Shown here: positions 33,861 to 44,572 of the stretch, piece by piece
Position numbering within the stretch: position 1 is the first letter of the stretch
How the letters are laid out: the number at the start of each line of letters is the position of its first letter
Source of the DNA: Thozetella sp. PMI_491
Taxonomy: Eukaryota > Ascomycota > Sordariomycetes > Chaetosphaeriales > Chaetosphaeriaceae
Direction: 5' to 3'
Length of the DNA stretch: 64,000 bases
Assembly (NCBI GenBank): GCA_021432635.1
Contig: MU270041.1
Coordinates: 1-64,000, forward strand
Notes under the pieces: generated by a model
The model's input: the letters and a program-made list of their open reading frames with translations, nothing else
The model's database searches: none
Told to the model about the DNA's origin: nothing
Made by a program: the position numbers and the translations under genes

Positions 33861-35143
33861 GGTGGTATATAAGCGGCTAGGCAATCGATGGTGGCAATAA
33901 GAGGCAAGGTACCAATAGGTAGCGTAATGAAGGCAGGATATTGGGAGTACGATGAAGTGAGCGGGGTCGTCCCGCATCGTCCCTTTCGTGCACATGTGGA
34001 CGACTCCTTGGCTGTATCTCCTCTGCCGCGATTGGTTGCACCGACGGAGATAAGCTACGTACCTCAGACGCTGTGTCACCTGGTGTTGTGGTGTTTCCGG
34101 CGGGGCTGACTATTTCGTATTCTGATGCTACTCCCCATCATGTTTCCTTTCCTAGCTGTGGAAACCCTCGGCCACCTCTTCTTTACCAAGCTTCACTTTA
34201 GGCGGCTACGAGAGGGAAGGAAATTCTTGGGCTCTCTTCAGGGAAAGCTGCGGTAGATAGTTGGCTGAGATGCTAGCTACTAGGACGAGAGCTCGAGATC
34301 TGGTGCTGAGTTCACAATGCATTAGCAGGGCCTTGCACGTGCACAAATGCATGATGCCTAAAATGTAAGTTTTTGCCGTCCTCCGTTTGTAAAGACAGCT
34401 ACGAGGCTATGTTCTATTACGGGTTGCATCGAGAAATTAGACGCGAGAAGTCTATACTAGAAACCAAGCCTTCAAATTCCAGTTAAACACGGGTTTCTTC
34501 GGCTCAAGATTTAACTACCTATATAATAAAGGTACGGTTCTATGGTCAACCATCTATAGGGCTGGCCTGTGGGGTTTGTGGCTGTATCTAATGTGAGTCA
34601 CCGGCTGTGAGACTGGGGTCAGAACCTTAATTATGGGGCATAAACTGGATGGGGGCAATAGGGCATGTACTGTACTGACTAAGATGACTGAGACGGGAGG
34701 CCCCAGTGCACTATCAATTTACTGGACGCAGCCTGGATTGGACTGCATGTGGTGGTAGTTGTGAAGGCAGTCGTCCCGGTGACTCACTAAAAAGACCCGC
34801 TGGACAGAGCGCGTTAGCGCCTGCCTATGGGCACAGGAGCTTACTCTTCGTGCCTATTCGTTCCCTCTTTTGCGGGCCGGTCTGACCCGGCCTTAGGCAC
34901 ATATTTTACAAGACTCAGGCCCCGCCCCCTTGAAGTTATAGGTAAGGCAGTTACGAGGTGGGGATTAGTGAGTCAGGGCACAGGCTTTGTCGTATTGTAC
35001 TAGCCAACCGCCGCCAAGAAGCGAGCAGTGATGTCCTTCGCAGAGCCTCCAGTGGGGGGCATAATATGCGCAATACACAGAGTAGCTGTGGCGAGAACCA
35101 AGCCTCAGTGACCTTTCTTTTTTTTTTTTTTTTTTTTTTTTTT
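33861..35143. other. Intergenic up to the assembly gap
   Basis: No gene is recognised between the HET gene start and the gap. The interval ends in a 26-base poly-T tract (35118-35143). Confidence 0.5.
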
Positions 35144-35218
35144 NNNNNNNNNNNNNNNNNNNNNNNNNNNNNNNNNNNNNNNNNNNNNNNNNNNNNNNNN
35201 NNNNNNNNNNNNNNNNNN
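35144..35218. other. Assembly gap (75 N)
   Basis: A run of unknown bases directly after poly-T. The gap lies only about 100 bp before the ABC transporter ATG, so its promoter, leader or an upstream exon may be missing. Confidence 0.98.
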
Positions 35219-35315
35219 CGCTGCTATATACATAAAAGGCATTGAACTCACCCGCTGGTTAGATTAGAACCCATTATCAACTTTCCAGTTTCTCCAGCTG
35301 GAATATCTACGGGAC

Positions 35316-37802
35316 ATGATAAAAACACAACCAGAGGCTCGCCAAGCCTTACACTACGCTTGCGCCCTCCTGTCCTCGCTCTATATCTCGATCTCCATCA
35401 TCAGAGAAGCTAGCCAAGCTAAGCCGAGGGCACATACCTTCGCGCCGCAACGCCTCTCGCATACCCTCGTGACCAGCCTCATAGCCACATCCTACATCAC
35501 CGAAGGAGTATTGGAAGGTGTAGCAGTAAACGGGGCCGGCCTGTCCAACGCTCATGTGGTCTACACAATATCTCAAACTCTCATTTGGATTCTTCTCGCC
35601 GCTCGGCCAAAATCCAAGTTCTACGGACTCGGAGGAACGCTGGTAATCGCGTCATTGTTCGAAATACTTTTGCTTGCATCTTCTTCGCCGCTCAACGAGC
35701 TCCGAAACCTCGGGCTAACTGCCGACTTGTCGATTCGTTTATTTCGGTTGTTGTTGCTTCTTTACCTCATATCAGATATGTTTCGTACGTGGTTTGCCAA
35801 GAAGGATGTCCAGGGCCACGAGTCGGAATCGCTTTTGGCTGCAAATACGGACAGCCGATCGCAATCTGACAACACGTATGGCACCGATCCCCTCCTCGGC
35901 CAGAGAGACCTTGAGAACGGTACAATCCATCCGAGTGATGAAGATGACTCGGACAGCGATTCGGATGAAGGTGCACGCATCAAGAAGCGTCGTGCCAAGC
36001 GACTCCAGGAGACAGGTGGTTGGTGGGCGTACCTTCGAGACTTTTCCATCTTCGTGCCCTACATCATCCCCCGGAAGGACAGAAAAGTGCAGTTTTGCAT
36101 CGTCATCAGTATCCTGTGCCTGGCAGCTGTCCGAGTCTTGCAAATCATGGTACCGCTTCAGCTCGGGCGTGTCATTGACTCTATTCTGGCGGGGCGAGCG
36201 GCATATGCAGATCTCGGTCTCTGGTTGCTCCTAGAGTTGGTGAACGGTGAATCAGGGCTTGGGATGGTAGCGGACCTCGCCAAGATTCCCATTAAGCAGT
36301 ATTCATATCGCCAAATCACCAACGCTGCCTTCCACCATGTCTTGAGTCTGTCCGTGGACTTCCACGCTGACAAAGACTCGGCCGAGGTCATGAAAGCCAT
36401 CGAGCAGGGCGAGGCATTGACCAACCTATTGGAAACAGCAGTCATTTATATCGTGCCGACCATCGTCGACCTACTTGTTTCCTACGTCCTTCTCTGGTGG
36501 AAGTTCAACGTGTATGCATCCACCACCATGATCGTCGCTTCCTTTGCCTACATGTATATCGAGACCGTAACCGCCGGCTGGAACATAAACAACCGACGCC
36601 GGGTCACAAAGACGGAGCGAGAGGAAGCGCGGGTCATGCATCAGGCTGTGCAGGGCTGGCAGGCTGTCTCGCACTTTAACAAGTTTGCATTCGAGAAAAA
36701 GCGCTTCGGCGAATCGGTCGAGGCGCATCTAGCAGCGCAACGGAAATGGCGTGAACTAGACGCCTACATCACGGCTTTCACGGATGCGATGGTTCCAGTT
36801 ACTTTTTTCGCCATTGCTTGCATAGTTCTGTACGACGTGTCTCATGGCAAGGCCTCCCCTGGCGACTTTGTCTTCTTCATCCAATATTGGGATAAACTGA
36901 TATACCCGCTCGAAATGCTTTCCCACCAGTACCGCTGGCTCATGTCCGACCTTATCGATGCGGAGCGCCTCCTGGCGCTGCTCAATACGAAGCCAACCAT
37001 CACCGATAAAGAGGGAGCAATGGCCTTAACCAATATTAAGGGTCATGTCTCGTTCAAGAATGTTCACTTCCATTATGATCCTCGCAAGCCAGCCGTGACC
37101 GACATCAATATCGACGCTGTTCCTGGACAGACCGTCGCGCTAGTTGGCATGACCGGGGCGGGGAAATCTTCAATTGTCAAGCTCCTCCTTCGATTCTACG
37201 ATGTTACCTCGGGAGGGATCGAAATTGATGGCCACGATATTCGAGACGTAACATTGAGCTCCCTGCGCGACGCCATCGGCGTGGTCCCACAGGATCCATT
37301 CCTCTTCAACGCATCCATCATGGAAAACCTTCGCTATGCCCGCGAATGGGCCACAGACGAGGAGATATTCGAGGCCTGCCGCGCAGCCGCGATCCATGAC
37401 AGGATCCTCACCTTTCCTGACGGCTATGCCACCAAAGTCGGAGAGCAAGGGGTCAAGCTTTCCGGTGGCGAGCTGCAACGGCTGGCGATTGCGCGAGTCT
37501 TTCTCAAAGACCCACCCATTCTCGTTCTAGACGAGGCGACGAGCGCTGTAGATACCAACACAGAGGCGAAAATCCAGGCTATGTTGAAGGTATTGACCGC
37601 TGGCCGAACCACATTCGTGATCGCGCACCGTCTTTCAACGATCGTGGGTGCAGACCAGATACTTGTCATCCACGATGGAAGTATTGCAGAGAGAGGGACG
37701 CACAGGGAGCTGCTCGAAAGCGACGGAATATACAGGAGTCTCTGGACGAAGCAGATCGAAGGGGGGTTGAGTGAGGAGAAGGCGACTACTGAGGAAAGAT
37801 GA
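35316..37802 (+). CDS. ABC half transporter, heavy-metal tolerance (HMT1/ABCB6) type
   Basis: An intronless 828-residue protein, the size of fission yeast Hmt1. The hydrophobic N-terminal region (about residues 10-165, TMD0) is followed by an acidic linker (SDEDDSDSDSDEGARIKKRR) and the ABC membrane domain. The ATPase domain carries Walker A (GMTGAGKSSIV, about residue 611), the Q-loop (GVVPQDPFLFNAS), the signature LSGGELQRLAIARV (about 714) and Walker B (ILVLDEATSAVD, about 735), then IAHRLSTIVGAD. Such half transporters dimerise in the vacuolar or mitochondrial membrane; Hmt1 confers cadmium tolerance by moving thiol-peptide complexes. The chosen Met leaves about four helices in TMD0 rather than five, and the start lies just past an assembly gap, so a short N-terminal exon may be lost. 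Confidence 0.88.
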   Translation: MIKTQPEARQALHYACALLSSLYISISIIREASQAKPRAHTFAPQRLSHTLVTSLIATSYITEGVLEGVAVNGAGLSNAHVVYTISQTLIWILLAARPKSKFYGLGGTLVIASLFEILLLASSSPLNELRNLGLTADLSIRLFRLLLLLYLISDMFRTWFAKKDVQGHESESLLAANTDSRSQSDNTYGTDPLLGQRDLENGTIHPSDEDDSDSDSDEGARIKKRRAKRLQETGGWWAYLRDFSIFVPYIIPRKDRKVQFCIVISILCLAAVRVLQIMVPLQLGRVIDSILAGRAAYADLGLWLLLELVNGESGLGMVADLAKIPIKQYSYRQITNAAFHHVLSLSVDFHADKDSAEVMKAIEQGEALTNLLETAVIYIVPTIVDLLVSYVLLWWKFNVYASTTMIVASFAYMYIETVTAGWNINNRRRVTKTEREEARVMHQAVQGWQAVSHFNKFAFEKKRFGESVEAHLAAQRKWRELDAYITAFTDAMVPVTFFAIACIVLYDVSHGKASPGDFVFFIQYWDKLIYPLEMLSHQYRWLMSDLIDAERLLALLNTKPTITDKEGAMALTNIKGHVSFKNVHFHYDPRKPAVTDINIDAVPGQTVALVGMTGAGKSSIVKLLLRFYDVTSGGIEIDGHDIRDVTLSSLRDAIGVVPQDPFLFNASIMENLRYAREWATDEEIFEACRAAAIHDRILTFPDGYATKVGEQGVKLSGGELQRLAIARVFLKDPPILVLDEATSAVDTNTEAKIQAMLKVLTAGRTTFVIAHRLSTIVGADQILVIHDGSIAERGTHRELLESDGIYRSLWTKQIEGGLSEEKATTEER

Positions 37803-38026
37803 TGTCGGGTACACATCCAAAAAAAAAAAATAGAAGAGGTTTCCACTAGCATTTCATGTTTTTGTAGCTTAAGCGAAAGGATTTTGGGGCATTCAACGTG
37901 GGCTACCAAACTTCCCTATACACTCCCAGTCTACCTGACCAGGCTAAACCATTGCGACGTGTCGGACAGAGGCACCTGTGGCTCATGGTGTCTAGATTAG
38001 GTAAAGTCACCTCAGCCTTGTTTGGT

Positions 38027-39121
38027 TTACGCGATCTTGTAGACCAGCTTCTCAGCGCGAACTTTGCCCTGCTCATGCTTCTGGAAGCCCCGGACAATGT
38101 CGTCGATTCCCCCAAATTCGCGCGGTGGGTTCGGCTTGACCTTGCCTTGCTCGAGGAGCTCGGGGAGCAAGCCAAGGTACTTCTCCCAGAATGCCTTGTC
38201 CTCAGGCGTGGGTCCTCCGCAGTAGTCGAATCCCATTTTAGGATACGGAGAGTCTGAGAGCGAGAGCCCAAAGACGGTTTTGACGACAGTTGCCTCAACT
38301 TTGACCTTGGTCAGCGCCGGGTCGATTTGAAACGTGCTCCGGGGAGTGATGGAGATCAGATGGCCGCCGCTGGAGGACGATATAGCCTTGGCCGCGTCTG
38401 GAGCTCCCCCAACAGTGTCCAGTGCATGCTGGAGCTTGTCCTGCGTGAGGTTGCGGACCTGTTCTGGCCAGTTGCTATCGTTGTAATCGACCACTGCGTC
38501 CGCGCCCAACTTCTGCAAGAGCTCGTGGTTGCGCTTGGAGCCGGTGGCGATCACAAAGAGGCCAGACAGCCTAGCCAGCTGGATCGCATAGAGGCCGACA
38601 GAGGATGCGCCGCCGTGAACGAGGACTGGGATGGGCGACTCCGCAGGGGCGGTCGGCTCGGGGAGCTTGAGACGCTGGTACAGCGCCTGCACGGCCGTAG
38701 CGAAAGCCAGCGGGACAACGGCGGCCTCTTGGTAGGAGGTGGGATCTGGAATGGCAAAGACCAACGAGGCGTCGGTGACCAGGTACTCGGCAAAGGCGCC
38801 GCGAAGAGGATCAACTCTCTGCCCATGGACCCAGCCACCTACTCGCTGCCCCTCGCGCCACTGAGAGCCGTTGGGGTCTGCCACGGAGCCGGCAAAATCG
38901 CAGCCGACAATGCGGCCGGGGGGTGACCTCTTGGCCCCTTTCCAGTCTGTCGGGTTCTGTGCGACGTAGTGCACCTTGACCAAGATCTCTCCCTCCTGCG
39001 GCTTGGGCACAGGCACGTCCTGCACAACAGGGCTCTCCCCTGCAACAGTGATGAGGGCTCTCATGATGGGCTTGGAAGGGGTTCCTTCGTATAAGTGAGT
39101 CGCGACTGTTGTGTGCACCAC
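38027..39121 (-). CDS. Zinc-independent MDR oxidoreductase (trans-enoyl-reductase-like)
   Basis: An intronless gene of 364 residues. The N-terminal GroES-like part reads VVQDVPVPKPQEGEILVKV and VAQNPTDWKGA, followed by GCDFAGSVADPNGSQWREGQRVGGWVHG. The NADPH-binding fold is VLVHGGASSVGLYAIQLARL and continues as FVIATGSKRNHELLQKLGADAVVDY. There are no catalytic-zinc cysteines. This is the quinone-reductase/LovC-type group used as stand-alone enoyl reductases in fungal polyketide pathways but also in general metabolism. No synthase gene is present in the window, so a pathway is not assigned. It is transcribed divergently from the SDR gene at 39811. Confidence 0.85.
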   Translation of the reverse strand: MVHTTVATHLYEGTPSKPIMRALITVAGESPVVQDVPVPKPQEGEILVKVHYVAQNPTDWKGAKRSPPGRIVGCDFAGSVADPNGSQWREGQRVGGWVHGQRVDPLRGAFAEYLVTDASLVFAIPDPTSYQEAAVVPLAFATAVQALYQRLKLPEPTAPAESPIPVLVHGGASSVGLYAIQLARLSGLFVIATGSKRNHELLQKLGADAVVDYNDSNWPEQVRNLTQDKLQHALDTVGGAPDAAKAISSSSGGHLISITPRSTFQIDPALTKVKVEATVVKTVFGLSLSDSPYPKMGFDYCGGPTPEDKAFWEKYLGLLPELLEQGKVKPNPPREFGGIDDIVRGFQKHEQGKVRAEKLVYKIA

Positions 39122-39810
39122 TATGCTCCGAATCCCTTTCTCTTAAACTGCAAAGCGGGCTGGTTGACTTAGATTTGAAGGCGTGGAGGAGGAGGACAGC
39201 AGATGGAGTAGACCTGTGAGGTCTCTGGGACCATTATTAAATACTAGCTGGTATCTGGGATTATTCGTCTCGTCGGCTTTACAGCAACAACACTGGAGTT
39301 AGCTCTGGGGTCGCAGCATAGGGGATTAATAATGGGCTGCGGCGTCGATTAGTCGAAGCGCCTCTTTCCTAAAACGACAGCGTATTGGTGATTGCCCCAA
39401 TTTTGTCCGCTCCAAGTGCCCCAGTTTTGTCCGAGCGATTATCCTCCCGTTCGGGAGTGTCTTGCACAACCCTCAAACATGAATTGATGCTGAAACAAGT
39501 CCGGGGAAGGTATCTGTCGGTTGGCTGGGCCAGGCAAAAGCAGTTAGCACGGTGGTAGTTGCGCCTCCGACTTTTGGTAGCATGCTACCTCGATTATTAA
39601 CGATCTGTTAACGTTTTGCCGCATTCCGCGGTGCTGGCACTATCTAGGATAGCCACATCTGCTGCTAGCGCATTTCCCCAGGCACTCGCTACCCCTTCAC
39701 ATGTATCCGGTAAACAATTTGCTGTGCCGAGGACAAGGCTACGACGAACGCAAACCGTCGGATATCCCAGACCACAACAGCGGGCGCCTGACCGCTTGCA
39801 TCTCTCCGCC
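39122..39810. other. Divergent promoter region between MDR and SDR genes
   Basis: A 689-bp interval between two oppositely oriented oxidoreductase genes. It contains a nearly perfect 17-bp direct repeat (39393-39433), listed separately. Confidence 0.6.
39393..39433. repeat. 17-bp direct repeat, period 24
   Basis: TGCCCCAATTTTGTCCG at 39393-39409 and TGCCCCAGTTTTGTCCG at 39417-39433 differ at one base. They lie inside the divergent promoter of the MDR and SDR genes. They could be a regulator binding pair or a remnant of a transposon end. Confidence 0.7.
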
Positions 39811-40811
39811 ATGGCTTCGGATTCGACTCGCATTACCGTCACCGCCGCGGCGGCTATCCTCTCAGCTGCCTTCGTCGTCTCCCGCCTCGCCCGTCGGATG
39901 CGGAGGAGAGACCGGCGCCTGGCCCACGCCGAGGAGCGCGTCCTCATTATCGGTGCGTCCAGCGGCGTCGGCCGCGCCCTGGCCAAGCGCTATGCCGCCC
40001 GCGGCGCGAGGGTCTGCGCTGTGGCCCGCCGTGCCGACCAGATGGCGTCACTGGCCGCCGAGTGCGGGGAACGGTGCATCGGCAGAGTCGCCGACTTCAG
40101 CAAGCCCGAGGACATGGTCGCCCTGCGGGACTTTTTGCTAGCCGAATGGGGCGGCCTGGACACGGTGCACATCAGCGCCGGCGTCTCGGCCCTGCGCCCC
40201 ATGATGCAGCTGACCGGGGTGGAGACGGCCAGCGAGGACGCGAGCATTGCCGGGATCCGCAACGCCGTTGACATCTCCGGCAAGGCAATCCAGGGGAATT
40301 TCGTCGGCCCTTTGGTGTCAGCCCTAACTTTTGTGAGTGTTAGCCCTGCTGGATGGCTCATGAGCCCCCTTCTAACGCGGAGCCGGGAAAGATACCAACC
40401 TTGATCCGCACGTCGCCATCTCCGGCCATCTTGCTGGTGTCATCTGTGGCGGCTCTCATACCACCTCCCACGCGCGCCCTATACGGATCCACCAAGGCAT
40501 CATCCCTGCTCCTCTTCCAGGCGATCGCTATCGAGCACCCAGAGATTGCCTTCACCAATTTGATCCCAGCCACCATTGAGGGCGACTTCCGCGCGTCCGC
40601 GGTTGATGGCGGGCCAGTCCGAGAGGCGAACCCTAATCAGCATGGACTGAAGCTCGATTATGTGGCGAAGCGGTGTGCTGACGCAGTCGATGAGGCTGCA
40701 ACGGGGAATGTGATCGTGCCGTGGATTCCATACGGACTCGGACACATTCTGTATTGGTTTTGGCCGACATTCGTGGAGAACCGGGCGAGGAAGAAGTACA
40801 ACTACCCATAG
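39811..40811 (+). CDS. Membrane-anchored short-chain dehydrogenase/reductase
   Basis: Two exons (39811-40332 and 40392-40811) give about 313 residues. The ATG at 39811 starts a hydrophobic anchor (ITVTAAAAILSAAFVVSRL) with a basic stretch RRMRRRDRR. The Rossmann motif IIGASSGVGRALAKRYAARG, the NAG-like ISAGVSA, the catalytic Ser in VSSVAALIPP and the YGSTK active-site pair are all present, so it should be active as an NAD(P)-dependent oxidoreductase. The C-terminus has a hydrophobic segment and ends in the basic run RARKKYNY. Architecture resembles 11-beta-HSD- or ER-type SDRs; the substrate is unknown. Its 3' end lies 87 bp from that of the next, convergent gene. Confidence 0.86.
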
Positions 40812-40898
40812 CCTTAGATAGTAGACTGGTCTGGCTCGGTTTGGCGAAGGGAGAGCCACTGCTGTTGTTTTTTGACCCTCGACTCTACCCGGCTTTGC

Positions 40899-42507
40899 TC
40901 ATGAAAAGTGAGGGACAAACTTTGTCCAGTCCAGGTCGCTATAGACAGCTTCGGGCATCAAGGTGAAGCAGTTGAACGTAAGATAGATTAGTACTCCCCG
41001 TGAGACAATATTGACGAGCATCAAAACGCTATCTGTGGCAAATAGCAATACGCCGTTGCACTTATCGCTAGGCAGGCATTCTTCGAGAAGGGCCACAGAG
41101 ACCGCGTAAATCCATTGGAAGATGATCGGAGCCAAGGTTGAGCCAAGCGCATCAACGCAGGCCAACCTCCACAGAAATTGCAAAACCGGATGTGGAAATA
41201 CCCAGTTCCACGCAATTAGATGCACTGCGGAAAAGGCTGTGGCTGAAATAAAGAATGCGAGGGAGGGAATGTAACTGCTGCCATATAGCTCAGTGACAAA
41301 ATAAACGAACGTGCTAAGTTTCAGGTCTGAGATACGAATCGAGTCACATCGCGATTTGCCAACGGGGGGGGGAGCCCGCGATATAGGGCGGTCTAGGGTC
41401 TCTAGATCATCGATATGTGATGCTGGTGCCAGCCTAGCCATGACTTCATCTCGTTTGTCCTCGGGGCAAGAGATGACGATGGCGCCGTCAGCGTCGAATG
41501 GCTTGTCCCACCAGAGAATGTAGGTTACCAATGCGCACATGACGAAGGCCATAGTCATGAGCTCGAGCTCTGCGATCTGGACGCCGGCGACCTCACGGGC
41601 GATACTCTGTACTACCAGCCAACCTGCCTGGACGATAGCTAAGATCTTGGTGAAGCCATCAGCTTTAGAGTGGTCCTGGATGTCTATATCGTCCACCTCG
41701 ACCAACCCCATATCCCGTAAAAAGACTACTCCGGCCGTTAGTTCCGCGACGATGAAGTTTCCAGAAGGCCAGCTCGGGATCCCTACCAATGTCTTCTAGA
41801 AAAAGTATTCTCTCATCGATCGCCGCCGTGCTTTCTTTCACATTCTCTATCTTGCCTGTGGGCTGCTGGTCGGCTGAACTATGGATTTCTTGTGCTGAGT
41901 TGCCATAGAATCGGAGGACAAACCCACCCATCCTGGCCCAATGCGCATGGGCCATAGTGAAGGCCTTTTTTTCACGCTTCGGGCCATTGGCGTCACTTGG
42001 TTGAAATCGAGAATTCACGTCGATCAGATCGGCCCGAGCATTCACATACTGCATGGTGGCCATCGCAACGATGACTTCTGGCGCGAGGCACATGAGAACC
42101 ATAAACCAGGCTTTGCGGAAAAATCGGCGGCGAGCTGGCGTCTTTGGAAAGTAGGCGACGGATATTTTCCAAATTGAAAACTGGTGCCATTCTCCGCGGC
42201 TCTCCTCGAGGCTTGGGATATTAAGGTGTGTGCACTTCCAAGAACAGAGGAGGAACACGCTGAAGCAAAGCCATATGATATCCCAGCTGCTCCGACGTGA
42301 GCTTTCAGGCGAGACCCATCCGACCATTCCACTGTCGGACTCCGGCTCTGTAGTAGATACGGTGCGTGGTGCTAAAACGGGTGTTGTGACAAGTGTCGAA
42401 CCGGGTGTTGCGATGGTTGTTAATAGGGTTGTGGGCTCTGAGAATATAGCACCCATCGCTGGCCCGGTCCAGACAGCAAATAGCAACCTATGCATCAACC
42501 TCATCAT
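40899..42507 (-). CDS. Multi-pass membrane protein of an uncharacterised fungal family
   Basis: Two exons (42507-41787 and 41725-40899) give about 515 residues. The intron of 61 nt has a GTAGGG donor and a CTAAC branch site, and removing it joins LFLEDI to VFLRDMGLVEVDD in frame. The first 20 residues resemble a signal peptide. The body has several hydrophobic helices (DIIWLCFSVFLLCSW, FMVLMCLAPEVIVAMAT), then the family-typical block DHSKADGFTKILAIVQAGWLVVQSIARE with LELMTMAFVMCALVTYILWWDKP, then further helices toward the C-terminus. Many filamentous fungi carry expanded paralogues of this family with no assigned function. I can state membrane location but not activity. Confidence 0.8.
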
Positions 42508-43092
42508 AACAACTGGCGAGGCCTTTCTACAAGCGTGTAATTGATGAGAACCTGCCGGGGAGAATTCTAATGAAAACTTCGAGAATGCGGTTGTCTCGCA
42601 GGACTTGCGCGATAATGTCGGATCTGAGTCCGGCTGGGGTCGATAACAGTTGAAACGGCTTAATTATAATACCACCAAGCTGAAGGGGGCTGTGATCCAG
42701 CCCGCGAGCTGATGGCCGCCTTTCGAGTAGTCGCCACATGCACTACGCCACACTTTCAGGAGCGCATTTGTGCACAAAACAGATTGAGGGAGCCTGAGAC
42801 GGAGAGAGTGCGCGACATTCACATCCCCAATCTCTATGGTCACTCTCATCAAGGTTAGGAGGATGACTTATATCAAACTAACTATACATTTAGTAAATAG
42901 ATTTACTCTTCAGACTAGCGAAACGACGTTTGAGGTCAAACCTAGATGACTACCGCATTACATGGCCAGGACGATTGGCTACACACGGATGTTTCCATTG
43001 AGGCTGGGCATGCGATCACATTCAAATTCAGGTTGTACACCACAAAAACCCTGCTTTCTGGCCCGCAGGAATCGAGGCATAAGCACCCTAGT
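42508..43092. other. Intergenic, membrane-protein promoter
   Basis: Upstream of the membrane-protein gene and downstream of the next monooxygenase gene (both minus). Two short overlapping minus-strand frames (42527-42739, 42664-42852) show no family. Confidence 0.5.
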
Positions 43093-44572
43093 TCACAGCA
43101 TAGAAATGACGCTGGGCATTACAGCGTCAATGACCCTCCACACAAGCGAGCCAACTTTGCGTGTGCCCACAGCTTCTCCTCCTAGGGGCACATTTCTCCA
43201 TGGGATCCATCCCTCCCGGTACTCTTGCTCCTTGATCCAATCCAGTACGGGCGCCGATCGTATCTGGGCTCCGACCGCGTAATCCACCAAGATATTGTCA
43301 GCTCCGATCTTTGGAAATATGTGGACGTCTATGAAGTGCTTCCAGCCCGATCTCCACGCGCTGATGCGTGTATAGTGCGCCGAGATGTGCCGGGTCTGCT
43401 CCATGTGCGCCATCCGCTCTGTCTGGTACCTTTTGAATACGGCCTCCAGCTCCGTGGTGGAGATCGTGGCCGTGAGATTGCTCTGCTCGTTGAGCAGGGC
43501 TCGGAGGCCGTTCACCAGCACGACGAGATCGTGGACGCTGCTATTGAAGCCCCAGCCCACGTTCGGCGTGATCTTGTGTGCTGAATCGCCCGCGAGGACG
43601 ATGCGGCCCCAACTCCAGTGCTTCATGATGCCCTCCTCGAGATTGGCGAGGCCGGAGTGGGCCTTCTTGGCGTAAATGTCGCGGAAGAGGAACTTGTCGG
43701 TGATATGTATGTCGCCGTACTTTTTGGCGTACTCGTCCGCGTCCTGTTGCGTGTAGCGCGCTGGTTCCTTGGTCTGCTCGGGGAGCGCTGAGTACAGGAA
43801 GAACCAAATATGTTCCTTTCCTATGAAGACCTGGGCGCAGGCGTTCTTCCCGTGCGATTCAAAGGACTCGCCGGGCACAAACCCGGGTTCAATTGGCAAG
43901 CCCCCATAAAGGACGCGGAACGTGGTGAGCCATGGCTTCTCGTCATTAACCAGGACCTGTCCACCGGGTGGTGAGGACTCGAGAGCGAGTCTCCTGAAGA
44001 TCTGGCGGGTTGCAGAATGCACGCCGTCGGCGCCAATTACCATGTCTCCCTCCTCGAAGGTCCCATCGGCCGAATAGACGCGGACTGATTTCTCCGTCGT
44101 CTCAATCGACGTGACTTGTTTGTTTACCAGGATCTTCGGCTTGTCGGCTTCCGGAAGATTATCGTAGAAGCATTTCAGGAGATCATGGCGGTGAAACATA
44201 TCGAGCGAATAGCCATGGCTGCGGACGGTTAGCCATGAAAGTCTCGAACAGGGACCGTAGGAGACAGTGCACTTACTTTCCCTTTGGGTGACCAAAACTT
44301 AGGTTTTGGTTATAGATTTTTCCATCCCGATTGAGAACCGTCTTATTGATAAGTGGCGTCGCAAGCGTACGCAGTGGCTCAAGCAAACGCAGCTGATCCA
44401 TGACCCGCATAGTGTGAGGCCAGAGCCCCGTAGCATTTCCGAGTTCGGGATAGACCGTGTTGTGTTTCTCGAGGACGACGAAGTCAATTCCAGCCTGGGA
44501 GAGGATATGGGCAGCCACCAATCCAACCGGCCCTCCACCGACGACAATGACTTTGAAATATTGGGCTCCCAT
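43093..44572 (-). CDS. FAD-dependent monooxygenase (PaxM/epoxidase-like)
   Basis: Two exons (44572-44277 and 44218-43093) join in frame to about 473 residues. The start MGAQYFKVIVVGGGPVGLVA places the GxGxxG dinucleotide fold at the N-terminus; an upstream in-frame ATG at 44686 would put 38 unconserved residues before it. DMVIGADGVHSATRQ is the DG motif and GRIVLAGDSAHKITPNVGWG the GD motif. The residue pattern and length resemble the flavin monooxygenases that epoxidise prenyl chains in fungal meroterpenoid and indole-diterpene pathways, but such enzymes also act elsewhere. No prenyltransferase or cyclase gene lies nearby, so the substrate is open. The C-terminal region has a weakly hydrophobic end (WRVIDAVMPSVISML). 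Confidence 0.86.

Noticed and set aside
40911-40927. Inverted repeat GGACAAAxTTTGTCC
   Set aside because: Lies inside the last codons of the membrane-protein gene and is explained by coding sequence.
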